A DNA stretch of 64,000 bases from Roseovarius sp. W115 (GTDB taxonomy: Bacteria > Pseudomonadota > Alphaproteobacteria > Rhodobacterales > Rhodobacteraceae). Location: NCBI RefSeq assembly GCF_032842945.2, contig NZ_CP146606.1:2236501-2300500 (forward strand), in the 5' to 3' direction. The notes under the pieces are model-generated. The model was not told the origin of the DNA, searched no databases, and saw only the letters and a list, made by a program, of their open reading frames with translations. Of the stretch, positions 56,687-64,000 are shown piece by piece. Within the stretch, counting starts at the first letter, position 1; each line of letters opens with the position of its first letter. Position numbers and translations under genes: made by a program.

Positions 56687-57904
56687 ATGGCACGCATTCT
56701 GCTCACACTTATCCTTTCTTTGGGCCTAGCTGGACCCCTCGCTGCACCGGTTGCGGCGCAGGAGGCATCGCAGGCTGCAGAACCGGATCGCTCCGCCACT
56801 GGCGGAGCGCAGACTCTTGAAGACATCATGGCGCGACAGCGCGGTGAGAAGGTTGAAAATTTCCAGCGTGAAGAAGACCCCGATAGTGCTGCGGCGATGG
56901 CCGGGCAGCTTGGGGGTCTTGGTGGCGCATCAGATTCCGACGTTTGGAGCGCGTTGCGCTACGGCACCGCGGATGTGACTGTTACATCTGGTGGTCCGGA
57001 AGCTCGCGTTCTCATCCAGGACGGTGGCATGAAATGGTTGCAGTTCCGCGAGGGGCCGTTGACCACTTATGGCAATTGGCTCTTGGTCGGTACGATCTTT
57101 GTCCTCGCCCTGTTCTACTTGGTGCGCGGCAAGATTATGATCGATGGAGAAAAGACCGGGCGTACAGTGACGCGTTTCAAATCTATCGAACGGTTTGCGC
57201 ATTGGCTGATGGCTGGATCGTTTATTGTTCTCGGTATCACCGGCTTGCTGGTGCTCACGGGCCGAACGATCATCATTCCTGTGTTTGGGCATGAGGCGTT
57301 TTCAACGATCGCGATCGGGTCGAAGTGGATTCACAACAACATTAGTTGGGCCTTCATGCTTGGGCTGATCATGTGTTTTGTGTTCTGGGTCGTGCACAAC
57401 ATCCCCAACAAGACCGACCTCAAATGGCTCAAAGTGGGCGGTGGGTTGTTCAGCGAAGGTGTGCACCCGCCAGCCAAGAAGTTCAACGCCGGGCAGAAGT
57501 TCATCTTCTGGTCTGTGATCCTGTTGGGTGGCTCTATTTCCGCCTCGGGCCTGTCTCTGCTCTTCCCGTTTGAGCTTCCGATGTTTGCCAAAACCTTTGT
57601 GATCCTGAACCAGACGGGCCTGCCGGAACTTCTGGGCTTTGGTGTCCTGCCCGAGCAGCTTGCGCCGCACGAAGAGATGCAATTCGCACAGCTTTGGCAC
57701 GCCATCGTCAGCTTTGCTTTGATGGCGATCATCATTGGCCATATCTACATCGGCTCGGTCGGTATGGAAGGCGCCTATGACGCCATGGGGTCAGGCGAAG
57801 TGGACGAGCAATGGGCAAAAGAACACCATGGACTGTGGCTGGAAGAGGTGAAGTCGAAAGAAGGCGCAGCTTCTGGAAGCAAGGCCGCAACACCTGCTGA
57901 GTAA
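56687..57904 (+). CDS. fdhC: Formate dehydrogenase gamma subunit (cytochrome b)
   Basis: The 405-residue subunit has a signal peptide (about 1-26, ...AAPVAAQ), a periplasmic part of about 110 residues, and four membrane helices with histidines (FAHW, WIHNN, VVHN, LWHA, IGHIYIG) for two b-type hemes and quinone access. It anchors FdhAB on the periplasmic side and passes electrons to quinone. ATG 56687 is used; ATG 56669 is possible. The extended N-terminus is longer than that of E. coli FdoI. Confidence 0.93.
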   Translation: MARILLTLILSLGLAGPLAAPVAAQEASQAAEPDRSATGGAQTLEDIMARQRGEKVENFQREEDPDSAAAMAGQLGGLGGASDSDVWSALRYGTADVTVTSGGPEARVLIQDGGMKWLQFREGPLTTYGNWLLVGTIFVLALFYLVRGKIMIDGEKTGRTVTRFKSIERFAHWLMAGSFIVLGITGLLVLTGRTIIIPVFGHEAFSTIAIGSKWIHNNISWAFMLGLIMCFVFWVVHNIPNKTDLKWLKVGGGLFSEGVHPPAKKFNAGQKFIFWSVILLGGSISASGLSLLFPFELPMFAKTFVILNQTGLPELLGFGVLPEQLAPHEEMQFAQLWHAIVSFALMAIIIGHIYIGSVGMEGAYDAMGSGEVDEQWAKEHHGLWLEEVKSKEGAASGSKAATPAE

Positions 57905-59230
57905 ATGCGCGCTCTGGCCGCGATGTTGATAACGTTCCTGGCGGCGGGCCCACTCGCCGCGCAGGATTTTACCACCCTGAAAGGTCATGGTGGTCCGGTC
58001 ATGGGATTGGCTGTGCATCCCGAGACAGGGCAGGTGGCGACTTCCAGTTTTGACAATTCGGTAGGGCTGTGGTCGGAACGCACGCCGCGATGGCTAGAGG
58101 GGCATGAGGCGGCCGTGGTGGTTGTCCAGTTCATTGATGAGACCAGGGCCATTTCTGGCGGGGATGACTTCGATATCATCCTGTGGTCGCTTGAGGATGG
58201 CACACAGCGCCGGTTTGAGGGGCACAAAGGCAAGGTCGCAGCACTCGATGTATCGCCCGACAAAACGCAGATCGTTTCAGCCAGTTGGGATGGCAGCGTT
58301 GGCGTCTGGCCACTGGACGGAAGCGAGCCGCGTTTCCTGACCGGTCATCAATCCGGCGTCAGCGATGTGGTGTTCTCTGTCGATGGACAGCGGATTTACA
58401 CGTCTTCCGCCGATGGAACGATCCGGGTTTGGCGCTTGAGCGAACCTGACGGCGTTCCACGGATTATTGTCAACCAAGGGTTTGGGGTAAACAAACTGAT
58501 CCTTGCTCCCGACGAAAGCTGGTTGGCCTATGGGGCGGTGGACGGCGTCACGCGTATCGTAGACCCCGAAAACGGTGAAACGTTGCGGGACTTCTCGCTT
58601 GACCGGCGTCCAATCCTGTCCATGGCGTATCATGAGGACACCCAGGCGCTCGCAGCTGGTGACGGGCTGGGGTATATCATGATGATTGACACATCGACGT
58701 GGGAAATCTCGCGTGACTTTCGCGCGATGCGCAATGGGCCGGTCTGGGCGCTGGATTTCTCACCTGACGGCACGCTGATCTATGCCGGGGGGATCGAGGA
58801 CGTGGCCTTTGCATGGCCGGTGGCGTTTCTGGATGAATTCGACCCGGCAGGTGGCGAGGTGCGCAGCTTTCTCAAAGACCCAGAAGAGATGTCCAACGGA
58901 GAGCGGCAATTCATGCGCAAATGTTCGATCTGTCATGCTTTGACCCCGCCGCCATCACGCAAGGCGGGTCCAACACTTTTCGAGGTTTTTGGACGCCGTG
59001 CGGGCACGGTCGAGGGCTATCCCTATTCCGACACTTTAGACGGCTCAGACATCATTTGGTCGGATGAAACAATAGATGCCCTGTTCGACATCGGTCCGGA
59101 TCACTATATTCCAGGATCAAAGATGCCAATGCAGCGGATAACGGGAGAGCAAGACCGCAAGGATCTTGTTGCGTTTCTGAAGGCCGCATCCAATGGTGCC
59201 GGATCAGAAGAAGATAAGAGGGAGAACTGA
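57905..59230 (+). CDS. WD40 beta-propeller fused to cytochrome c
   Basis: This 441-residue protein begins directly after fdhC (TAA then ATG). It has a signal peptide (about 1-20), then seven or so WD40-like repeats (for example FDNSVGLWSE, DFDIILWSLED, WDGSVGVWPLDG, DGTIRVWRLS) and a C-terminal cytochrome c domain with CSICH (Cys340, Cys343, His344) and a Met-containing loop. As an exported protein it may transfer electrons from the Fdh complex or from another donor to a periplasmic acceptor. The fusion is uncommon. Confidence 0.88.
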   Translation: MRALAAMLITFLAAGPLAAQDFTTLKGHGGPVMGLAVHPETGQVATSSFDNSVGLWSERTPRWLEGHEAAVVVVQFIDETRAISGGDDFDIILWSLEDGTQRRFEGHKGKVAALDVSPDKTQIVSASWDGSVGVWPLDGSEPRFLTGHQSGVSDVVFSVDGQRIYTSSADGTIRVWRLSEPDGVPRIIVNQGFGVNKLILAPDESWLAYGAVDGVTRIVDPENGETLRDFSLDRRPILSMAYHEDTQALAAGDGLGYIMMIDTSTWEISRDFRAMRNGPVWALDFSPDGTLIYAGGIEDVAFAWPVAFLDEFDPAGGEVRSFLKDPEEMSNGERQFMRKCSICHALTPPPSRKAGPTLFEVFGRRAGTVEGYPYSDTLDGSDIIWSDETIDALFDIGPDHYIPGSKMPMQRITGEQDRKDLVAFLKAASNGAGSEEDKREN

Positions 59231-59231
59231 T

Positions 59232-59363
59232 ATGAAAGCCATGTATGCGGCCTTTCTGGCGACTGCGGTGATCGCTGTTGGCGCGTGGTATACGCTCGGA
59301 GAAATTGGGTTTTCTGCCAGCGACCGAAGCACGGGCAACGCCGTGCGCCTGGATGACGGGTAA
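59232..59363 (+). CDS. 43-residue membrane peptide of the fdh operon
   Basis: This short gene lies between the WD40 fusion and the regulator: stop codons and starts are separated by one and two bases. The peptide has one hydrophobic helix (AAFLATAVIAVGAWYTL) and a polar tail (SDRSTGNAVRLDDG). GGGAGAAC precedes it. The tight packing argues for a real coding sequence, possibly a small subunit or an assembly factor. Not recognised. Confidence 0.7.
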   Translation: MKAMYAAFLATAVIAVGAWYTLGEIGFSASDRSTGNAVRLDDG

Positions 59364-59365
59364 AC

Positions 59366-60745
59366 ATGAACAAACCTGCGGCGCAGTCGGCCACCGTGTC
59401 AGCGGTACGACCGGATAAGGAATACGGAGAGAGTCTGCAATTTGCATCGGTGCTTGTCATTGATGACGAACCGGGTATGCGGAACTTTTTGACGAAAATC
59501 CTGGAACCGCGGGTGAAACGGATCGAGCAGGCCCGTTCAACGGAACAGGCGTCTGCCATTCTGGATCAGTCGCATTTCGATCTGGTGATCCTTGACAATA
59601 TCATGCCCAAAAAGACCGGTTTGGAGTGGCTGGAAGAACAGCGGCAAGTGGGGCTTTTTGCCGATGCGATCATGATCACGGCTTATGCCGATCTGGATAC
59701 CGCCATTCAGGCACTGCGCACGGGTGTGGCGGATTTTGTGCTCAAGCCGTTTCGGGCCAATCAAATCCTAAATGCCGTGGCGCGTGCCCTGGATCGCAAA
59801 TTCCTGCGGCGCGAGAATTTCCTGCTCAAACATGAACTCACTGGCGGCAGTACACGTGGACCTGGGCGTCTACTGGGATATTCCCCCGCCATTCAGGCGG
59901 TACGAGACACGTTGGGCAAAGTGGCCCCAACACCGACGCCGGTGCTTTTCACCGGGGCAAGTGGTACAGGCAAGGAGGTTGCTGCGCGCACTTTGCATGG
60001 TTTGTCGGATCGTGCGGATAAACCCTTTGTCGCGGTGAACTGTGCTGCGATTTCTCCTGATCACATCGCTGAAGAGCTGTTTGGTGTCATCGAAGGGCAG
60101 GCGCATCGTAAGGACGGGCTATTTCTGCATGCAGATGGTGGCACGCTCTTTCTGGACGAAGTGGCGCTATTGCCAGATCAAGTGCAGGCAGCTTTGCTGC
60201 GTGTGCTGGAAGATCACCGCATCCGCCCTTTGGGGGCCGAGCGCGAAATACCTTTGAACCTGCGGTTTTTCTTTGCGACCAACGCCGATCTTAAAGACGA
60301 GGTCGCCGAAGGGCGTTTTCGTGCGGATCTTTACCACCGGATTAATGTCGTTCAGGTGCAGATGCCCAATCTCTGCGACCGCCAGGAAGATATTGTCGAG
60401 CTTGCCTCTTTGTTCATGAGTGAATCCTCGGAAACTCTGGGGCTGCCCGCGCTTGATCTTAACGAAGAAGTGTTGCTCAAGCTGAGCCGCTATAATTGGC
60501 CGGGCAACGTGCGGGAACTTCGCAATCTGATTGAAAGATCGGTGATTTTGGGGGCGTTCCCCGAAGAGTTTGATGGTCGCGGTGCAGTTACCGGGGCACA
60601 GGCCATTGAGACGCTTGAGTTGGTCGAGCAACGCCACATCCTGAATGTTCTGGACGCTTGTGGCGGCAACCGGGCGGAGGCCGCGCGGCGGCTGGGTGTC
60701 TCACGCAAAACGATTGACCGCAAATGCGCGGCCTGGGTTGGCTAG
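59366..60745 (+). CDS. NtrC-family response regulator lacking the GAFTGA loop
   Basis: The 459-residue protein has a receiver domain (residues about 28-145; phospho-acceptor Asp77), an AAA+ ATPase (Walker A GASGTGKE; Walker B GGTLFLDEV) and a Fis-type helix-turn-helix (AEAARRLGVSRKTIDRKCAAW). In place of GAFTGA it has ELFGVIEGQAHRKDGLF, four residues shorter and without the loop needed to contact sigma-54. It probably acts with another sigma factor, as Rhodobacter NtrC does. It is convergent with the kinase gene, one base apart. Confidence 0.9.
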   Translation: MNKPAAQSATVSAVRPDKEYGESLQFASVLVIDDEPGMRNFLTKILEPRVKRIEQARSTEQASAILDQSHFDLVILDNIMPKKTGLEWLEEQRQVGLFADAIMITAYADLDTAIQALRTGVADFVLKPFRANQILNAVARALDRKFLRRENFLLKHELTGGSTRGPGRLLGYSPAIQAVRDTLGKVAPTPTPVLFTGASGTGKEVAARTLHGLSDRADKPFVAVNCAAISPDHIAEELFGVIEGQAHRKDGLFLHADGGTLFLDEVALLPDQVQAALLRVLEDHRIRPLGAEREIPLNLRFFFATNADLKDEVAEGRFRADLYHRINVVQVQMPNLCDRQEDIVELASLFMSESSETLGLPALDLNEEVLLKLSRYNWPGNVRELRNLIERSVILGAFPEEFDGRGAVTGAQAIETLELVEQRHILNVLDACGGNRAEAARRLGVSRKTIDRKCAAWVG

Positions 60746-60746
60746 G

Positions 60747-62717
60747 CTAGGCGGCCTCTTGGTCGTCCTGCGCCTCGGGCAGCCAGACAGAAAATTCCGC
60801 ACCACCTTCGGCTTTGTTGCGCACTGAAATAAGCCCATCGGCTTGAGCAATGAGCGTTTGACTGACGGAAAGGCCTAGTCCGGTGCCTTCGCCAAGCTTG
60901 GTTGTATAAAACGGATCAAATACTGTGTTGATCCGCCCGGTATCCACGCCCGGCCCTGTGTCGGACACCACAAGCGCCGTGCCGATCCGCCCGTCTCGCA
61001 TGGATTTGCCAACGGTCAGAGTAAGCTTGCCTTTGTTGTCCATGGCTTGCACCGCATTGACCACAAGGTTGATGATCACTTGCTGCAATTCGCCTGTATT
61101 GATGCTGACGAGCGGCGCATCAGAGCGCTCGATCTCAACCTTTATGTCACCTTTACTCAGAACATAGTCCACAAGCACCAGGCAATCGTCCAGAACGCAG
61201 GCCACATCCACCTGTTCGGCGAACACGCCGTAGTCGCCGGGTCGAGCAAATTGCAAAAGCTTTCCGACAATGGCGTTGATTCGGGAAATCTGCTGGTCAA
61301 TGAGCGCAAGTTCCGTCGCAACGGGGTCGGCTGCATCTGCCAGAGTTTCACGGATCACATCCACATTGCCCTGGATCACGGCAACCGGATTGTTGATCTC
61401 ATGCGCAACGCCAGCGGTGATTTCACCGATGGAGGCGAGCTTTTCGCTCATCACCAGCTGCTGATATGTCGCTTCCAGCTTTTCGTTGGTCTCGCGCAGT
61501 TCCTTGGTGCGATCTTCAACGCGCGTGTTCAGTTCATCCGCCCAAGACCGGAGCGCCTGGTCACGTTCCTGAACCTGATCAAGCAACTCATCGAGATGCG
61601 CGGCGACCTCACCGATCTCGTCCTTGGCCGAGACCGCACCGATACGGGCATCCAATTGCCCGTCTTCGACGCGCTTCATGGTTTGCGTCATTCGCTCCAA
61701 TGGCGAGAAAATACCACCTGCGAGTCGCAGAAACAGCGGGATTGTGAGGGCAAGCACCGCAGCGAAAGCGGCAAAGATCAGAACGTAAGCTCCGCGCTTG
61801 GCTGCGATGAACGGGGCTTCAAGATACCCGACATAGAGCATGCCCACTCGATGGCCCATGCTATCGATCAAGGGCAGATAGCCGGAGATATACCAATCGT
61901 TTACGACAAACGCGCGATTGAGCCAGGTCTGCCCCTCATCCAAGACGGCATGCCGCACGACCGCGGACACGCGTGTGCCAAGCGCGCGTTCTCCCTCAAA
62001 AAGCCGCACATTGGTCGACACGCGCACGTCCTCAAGAAAGAGCGTCGCTGTGCCTTGGCGATCGCCGCTTTCGGTGCCTTCTGAGTGGTAGACAAGAGCG
62101 TTGATCGTGTCGATGAAATCAAGGTTGCGATTGAGAAGGATACCTCCGACCAAAACACCAATACGACCCGGGACAGAAACACCCGTCGCGGTGTGAACCA
62201 CCATGCCGCGATCCTCAATGTTACGGTCGGTGGGCACGGCGGCTTCGGTTTCGATCAAAGGAAGGCGCGCCCGCAGGGCAAGATCCTCATCAACCGCCAC
62301 AAGGTCTCCCCCGGAAAAAATATCGATCTCTGTTGCCCCCGGTCCATTGATTGCCGCACCGATCACCGGCCACTTGGTTCCAGCGTGCTGTGCCGCGCCG
62401 CGTGGCAGGTAGTAAAGAAAGTCCAGACCAAGCTCTGCACGCTTGTTTTCCAGAAAGGCTTCGAATTTTGCGCGTGACAGGCCTGCGGCGTCCTTGAAGG
62501 TTGTCGAAGACGCCAGCCCCTCGACCCCGTCTCCGGTCGTGGTCATGATTTGGGCCAGATATTGCTCGGCGATGCGCAGATCGCTTTCGACATTGGCAAT
62601 CAAAAGATTGTCGTAATTGGCGGCCCAACGGCTGACTGCGAGCCAAAGCAGCAATGGCATAAGCACCACCAATGGCAACAGAGCCAGGATCAAAAGTCTA
62701 AGACGAACCGACGTCAT
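60747..62717 (-). CDS. Membrane-bound sensor histidine kinase
   Basis: From ATG 62717 the protein has 656 residues: an N-terminal membrane helix, a periplasmic sensor of about 280 residues (cache-like), a second helix (YVLIFAAFAAVLALTIPLFLRL), HAMP, coiled coil, the phospho-acceptor His in EITAGVAHEINNP, and an HATPase domain (NLVVNAVQAM; DTGPGVDTG; GTGLGLSV). It is the probable partner of the convergent regulator, and the pair presumably controls the fdh operon; this is inferred from location. GGGAC precedes the start. Confidence 0.92.
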   Translation of the reverse strand: MTSVRLRLLILALLPLVVLMPLLLWLAVSRWAANYDNLLIANVESDLRIAEQYLAQIMTTTGDGVEGLASSTTFKDAAGLSRAKFEAFLENKRAELGLDFLYYLPRGAAQHAGTKWPVIGAAINGPGATEIDIFSGGDLVAVDEDLALRARLPLIETEAAVPTDRNIEDRGMVVHTATGVSVPGRIGVLVGGILLNRNLDFIDTINALVYHSEGTESGDRQGTATLFLEDVRVSTNVRLFEGERALGTRVSAVVRHAVLDEGQTWLNRAFVVNDWYISGYLPLIDSMGHRVGMLYVGYLEAPFIAAKRGAYVLIFAAFAAVLALTIPLFLRLAGGIFSPLERMTQTMKRVEDGQLDARIGAVSAKDEIGEVAAHLDELLDQVQERDQALRSWADELNTRVEDRTKELRETNEKLEATYQQLVMSEKLASIGEITAGVAHEINNPVAVIQGNVDVIRETLADAADPVATELALIDQQISRINAIVGKLLQFARPGDYGVFAEQVDVACVLDDCLVLVDYVLSKGDIKVEIERSDAPLVSINTGELQQVIINLVVNAVQAMDNKGKLTLTVGKSMRDGRIGTALVVSDTGPGVDTGRINTVFDPFYTTKLGEGTGLGLSVSQTLIAQADGLISVRNKAEGGAEFSVWLPEAQDDQEAA

Positions 62718-62854
62718 GCGTGTCCCAATCGTCGCGGTTTCCAAAAATTCTAGGTGAAACCGCCTCCTGCGTCCATTCCGATGGGTTTGGTTTTGTTTTT
62801 GGTACGCCACTGGGGTAATCAGCAAAAAACGGCACATGTAACGAGGGCGATAAA

Positions 62855-63676
62855 ATGGCCGAACTATTGACGATTGAAAACCTTGGCAACCTGCTGATGC
62901 TGTGTTTCCTGCAGGCGGTTCTAGGGTTCGACAACCTTCTCTATATCTCGATTGAATCGCAGCGCGCACCCGTCGCACACCAAAAGGCGGTGCGATTCTG
63001 GGGTATCATCATCGCGGTGGCGTTGCGGGTTATCCTGCTGTTCACAATGATTCAGTTGATCGACGCGATGGCAGAGCCGTTTTACGTCTTCAACTCTCCC
63101 GGGTTAATCGAAGGCGGGGTCAATTTTGCCACCTGTGTGTTTATCCTGGGTGGCATATTTATCATCTACACAGCGGTGAAAGAGATCAGTCACATGCTCA
63201 CGATTGAGCATCTTGATACCGATGTTGAGGGCAAATCCGGCAAGTCTGCTGTTAAGGTGGTGATGCTTATCGTTCTGATGAACCTTATCTTTTCCTTTGA
63301 CTCCGTGTTGTCAGCTCTGGCGATCACGGACGTTTTCCCGATCCTGGCGACCGCGATCATCTTGTCCGGTATCGCGATGCTTGTACTTGCCGATGGTGTG
63401 ACAAGATTTCTTGAGAAAAACCGAATGTACGAGGTTTTGGGTCTCTTTATACTCCTCATCGTCGGTGTGGTCTTGCTGGGCGAGGCGGGTCAGGCGGCGG
63501 CGCATGCGATGCATGATGATAGTCTGGCGCTCAAGGTTTTCGGGTATGAGGTCATTCCGATGTCCAAGACCACCTTCTACTTCTCTGTTCTGGTACTGGT
63601 GGCTGTGGAGATCATTCAATCGGGCTATACGCGCAAGCTCAACGCTGAGCGGCGAACGCATTCCAAACTGCACTAG
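62855..63676 (+). CDS. TerC-family membrane protein
   Basis: The 273-residue protein has about eight membrane segments and the TerC features FLQAVLGFDNLLYISI, VEISHM-like segment (KEISHMLT) and the second repeat LMNLIFSFDSVLSALAIT, with acidic residues in helices. TerC proteins are linked to tellurite resistance and manganese export. It is divergent from the kinase gene over 137 bp. A GGCGATAA leader with GAGGG is upstream. Confidence 0.92.
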   Translation: MAELLTIENLGNLLMLCFLQAVLGFDNLLYISIESQRAPVAHQKAVRFWGIIIAVALRVILLFTMIQLIDAMAEPFYVFNSPGLIEGGVNFATCVFILGGIFIIYTAVKEISHMLTIEHLDTDVEGKSGKSAVKVVMLIVLMNLIFSFDSVLSALAITDVFPILATAIILSGIAMLVLADGVTRFLEKNRMYEVLGLFILLIVGVVLLGEAGQAAAHAMHDDSLALKVFGYEVIPMSKTTFYFSVLVLVAVEIIQSGYTRKLNAERRTHSKLH

Positions 63677-63693
63677 AGATTGGTCAAAGAAAC

Positions 63694-63726
63694 TTGTGGG
63701 CGCTCTGGTTGCGTCGGTGCCCACAA
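63694..63726 (+). terminator. Weak hairpin after terC
   Basis: TTGTGGGC (63694-63701) pairs with GCCCACAA (63719-63726) around a 17-base loop, 17 bp after the TerC stop codon. No T-run follows, so the terminator call is weak. Confidence 0.35.
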
Positions 63727-63794
63727 ACTTCCCCCTAGCAAGGGGGGCGGGCATGACCTAAGTTTCATGGGGTGGACACAAATTTGAGGGGCAT

Positions 63795-63878
63795 ATGACT
63801 GGGAGCGGCCTGCAACGACTGGCGTTTTTTCTGCTTGTCATATTGATCCTCTACGTCTCGATAGCCGGAGGCGTGTAA
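63795..63878 (+). CDS. 27-residue membrane peptide
   Basis: The peptide MTGSGLQRLAFFLLVILILY followed by seven further residues (ending in AGGV) would span the membrane once. It has GAGGGG four to nine bases upstream, and its stop codon shares a base with the start of the next gene (TAATG), which supports translation and coupling. It resembles leader-like small proteins found before the next gene; I do not recognise the family. Confidence 0.6.
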   Translation: MTGSGLQRLAFFLLVILILYVSIAGGV

Positions 63879-64000
63879 TGGCTCAGCGATTTGGCGGAAA
63901 ACATAGCCCCGATGGTAAGCCGTCTGATGGGATCCCCGAACGTGGGGCGTACCAAGGTGCGCGTCGGACACAGGCGGGTGGGCGTGTTAATGTTCTTTTC
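63878..64000 (+). CDS. Unidentified protein, truncated by window end
   Basis: The frame begins MAQRFGGKHSPDGKPSDGI and continues to the window end; only about 41 residues are seen. The start shares a base with the preceding 27-residue peptide. The visible part is basic and Gly-rich, with RGAYQGARRTQAGGRVN near its end. I recall similar openings on membrane proteins of Rhodobacterales but cannot confirm it. Confidence 0.6.
   Translation, partial: MAQRFGGKHSPDGKPSDGIPERGAYQGARRTQAGGRVNVLF

Overview
The window comes from a Roseobacter-type (order Rhodobacterales) alphaproteobacterial chromosome. The evidence is the end of the ribosomal protein operon (rplO-secY-adk-rpsM-rpsK-rpoA-rplQ), a monomeric NADP-isocitrate dehydrogenase, several small families typical of this order (DUF6455, DUF6356, DUF6494, DUF6505, DUF1467) and moderately GC-rich coding sequence throughout. 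I see no rRNA, tRNA, CRISPR array, insertion sequence or prophage.

Layout. 1-8.5 kb: ribosomal/secretion operon, ending in a clear terminator, then an HtrA protease and RarA. 8.8-14.5 kb: a peptide-type ABC importer (Tat-exported binding protein, two permeases, one double-ATPase protein). 14.5-15 kb: two tandem, related 40-residue membrane microproteins on the minus strand. 15-23.5 kb: carB, an outer-membrane beta-barrel protein, a cyclopropane-fatty-acid-synthase-type methyltransferase, aspS and a GNAT acetyltransferase. 23.5-45 kb: mixed housekeeping and accessory genes (orphan receiver protein, methylmalonyl-CoA epimerase, Lrp regulator, glutamine amidotransferase, icd, MFS exporter, DsbA-like oxidoreductase, AMP-ligase, XRE-cupin regulator, sulfatase, EI24 protein, M48 protease, three DUF6455 genes behind an FNR-like box, a hemolysin-III protein, rimO, AsmA, FAD oxidase).

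45.3-62.7 kb is the most coherent block: a periplasm-facing, molybdenum/tungsten formate dehydrogenase island. The plus strand carries DUF3305, DUF3306, a TorD-like chaperone, a 63-residue Tat peptide, fdhA, fdhB, fdhC, a WD40-cytochrome c fusion, a 43-residue membrane peptide and an NtrC-like response regulator without the GAFTGA loop; a histidine kinase lies convergently beside it. The divergent side holds a multi-cluster ferredoxin broken by two apparent single-base deletions, a cytochrome c fused to a shortened TupA-like binding domain, DUF6494, an Mrp-type ATPase, a biotin/lipoate-ligase-like protein and DUF6505. I infer that Fdh electrons leave through the cytochrome b subunit and/or the two unusual cytochrome fusions, with the other small proteins acting in cofactor insertion, export and regulation. 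62.9-64 kb holds a TerC protein, a 27-residue membrane peptide and a gene cut by the window edge.

Three genes or gene pieces show single-base losses, two of them in G/C homopolymers, so assembly accuracy should be kept in mind. Functions are assigned by recognising families from sequence only; no database search was run.
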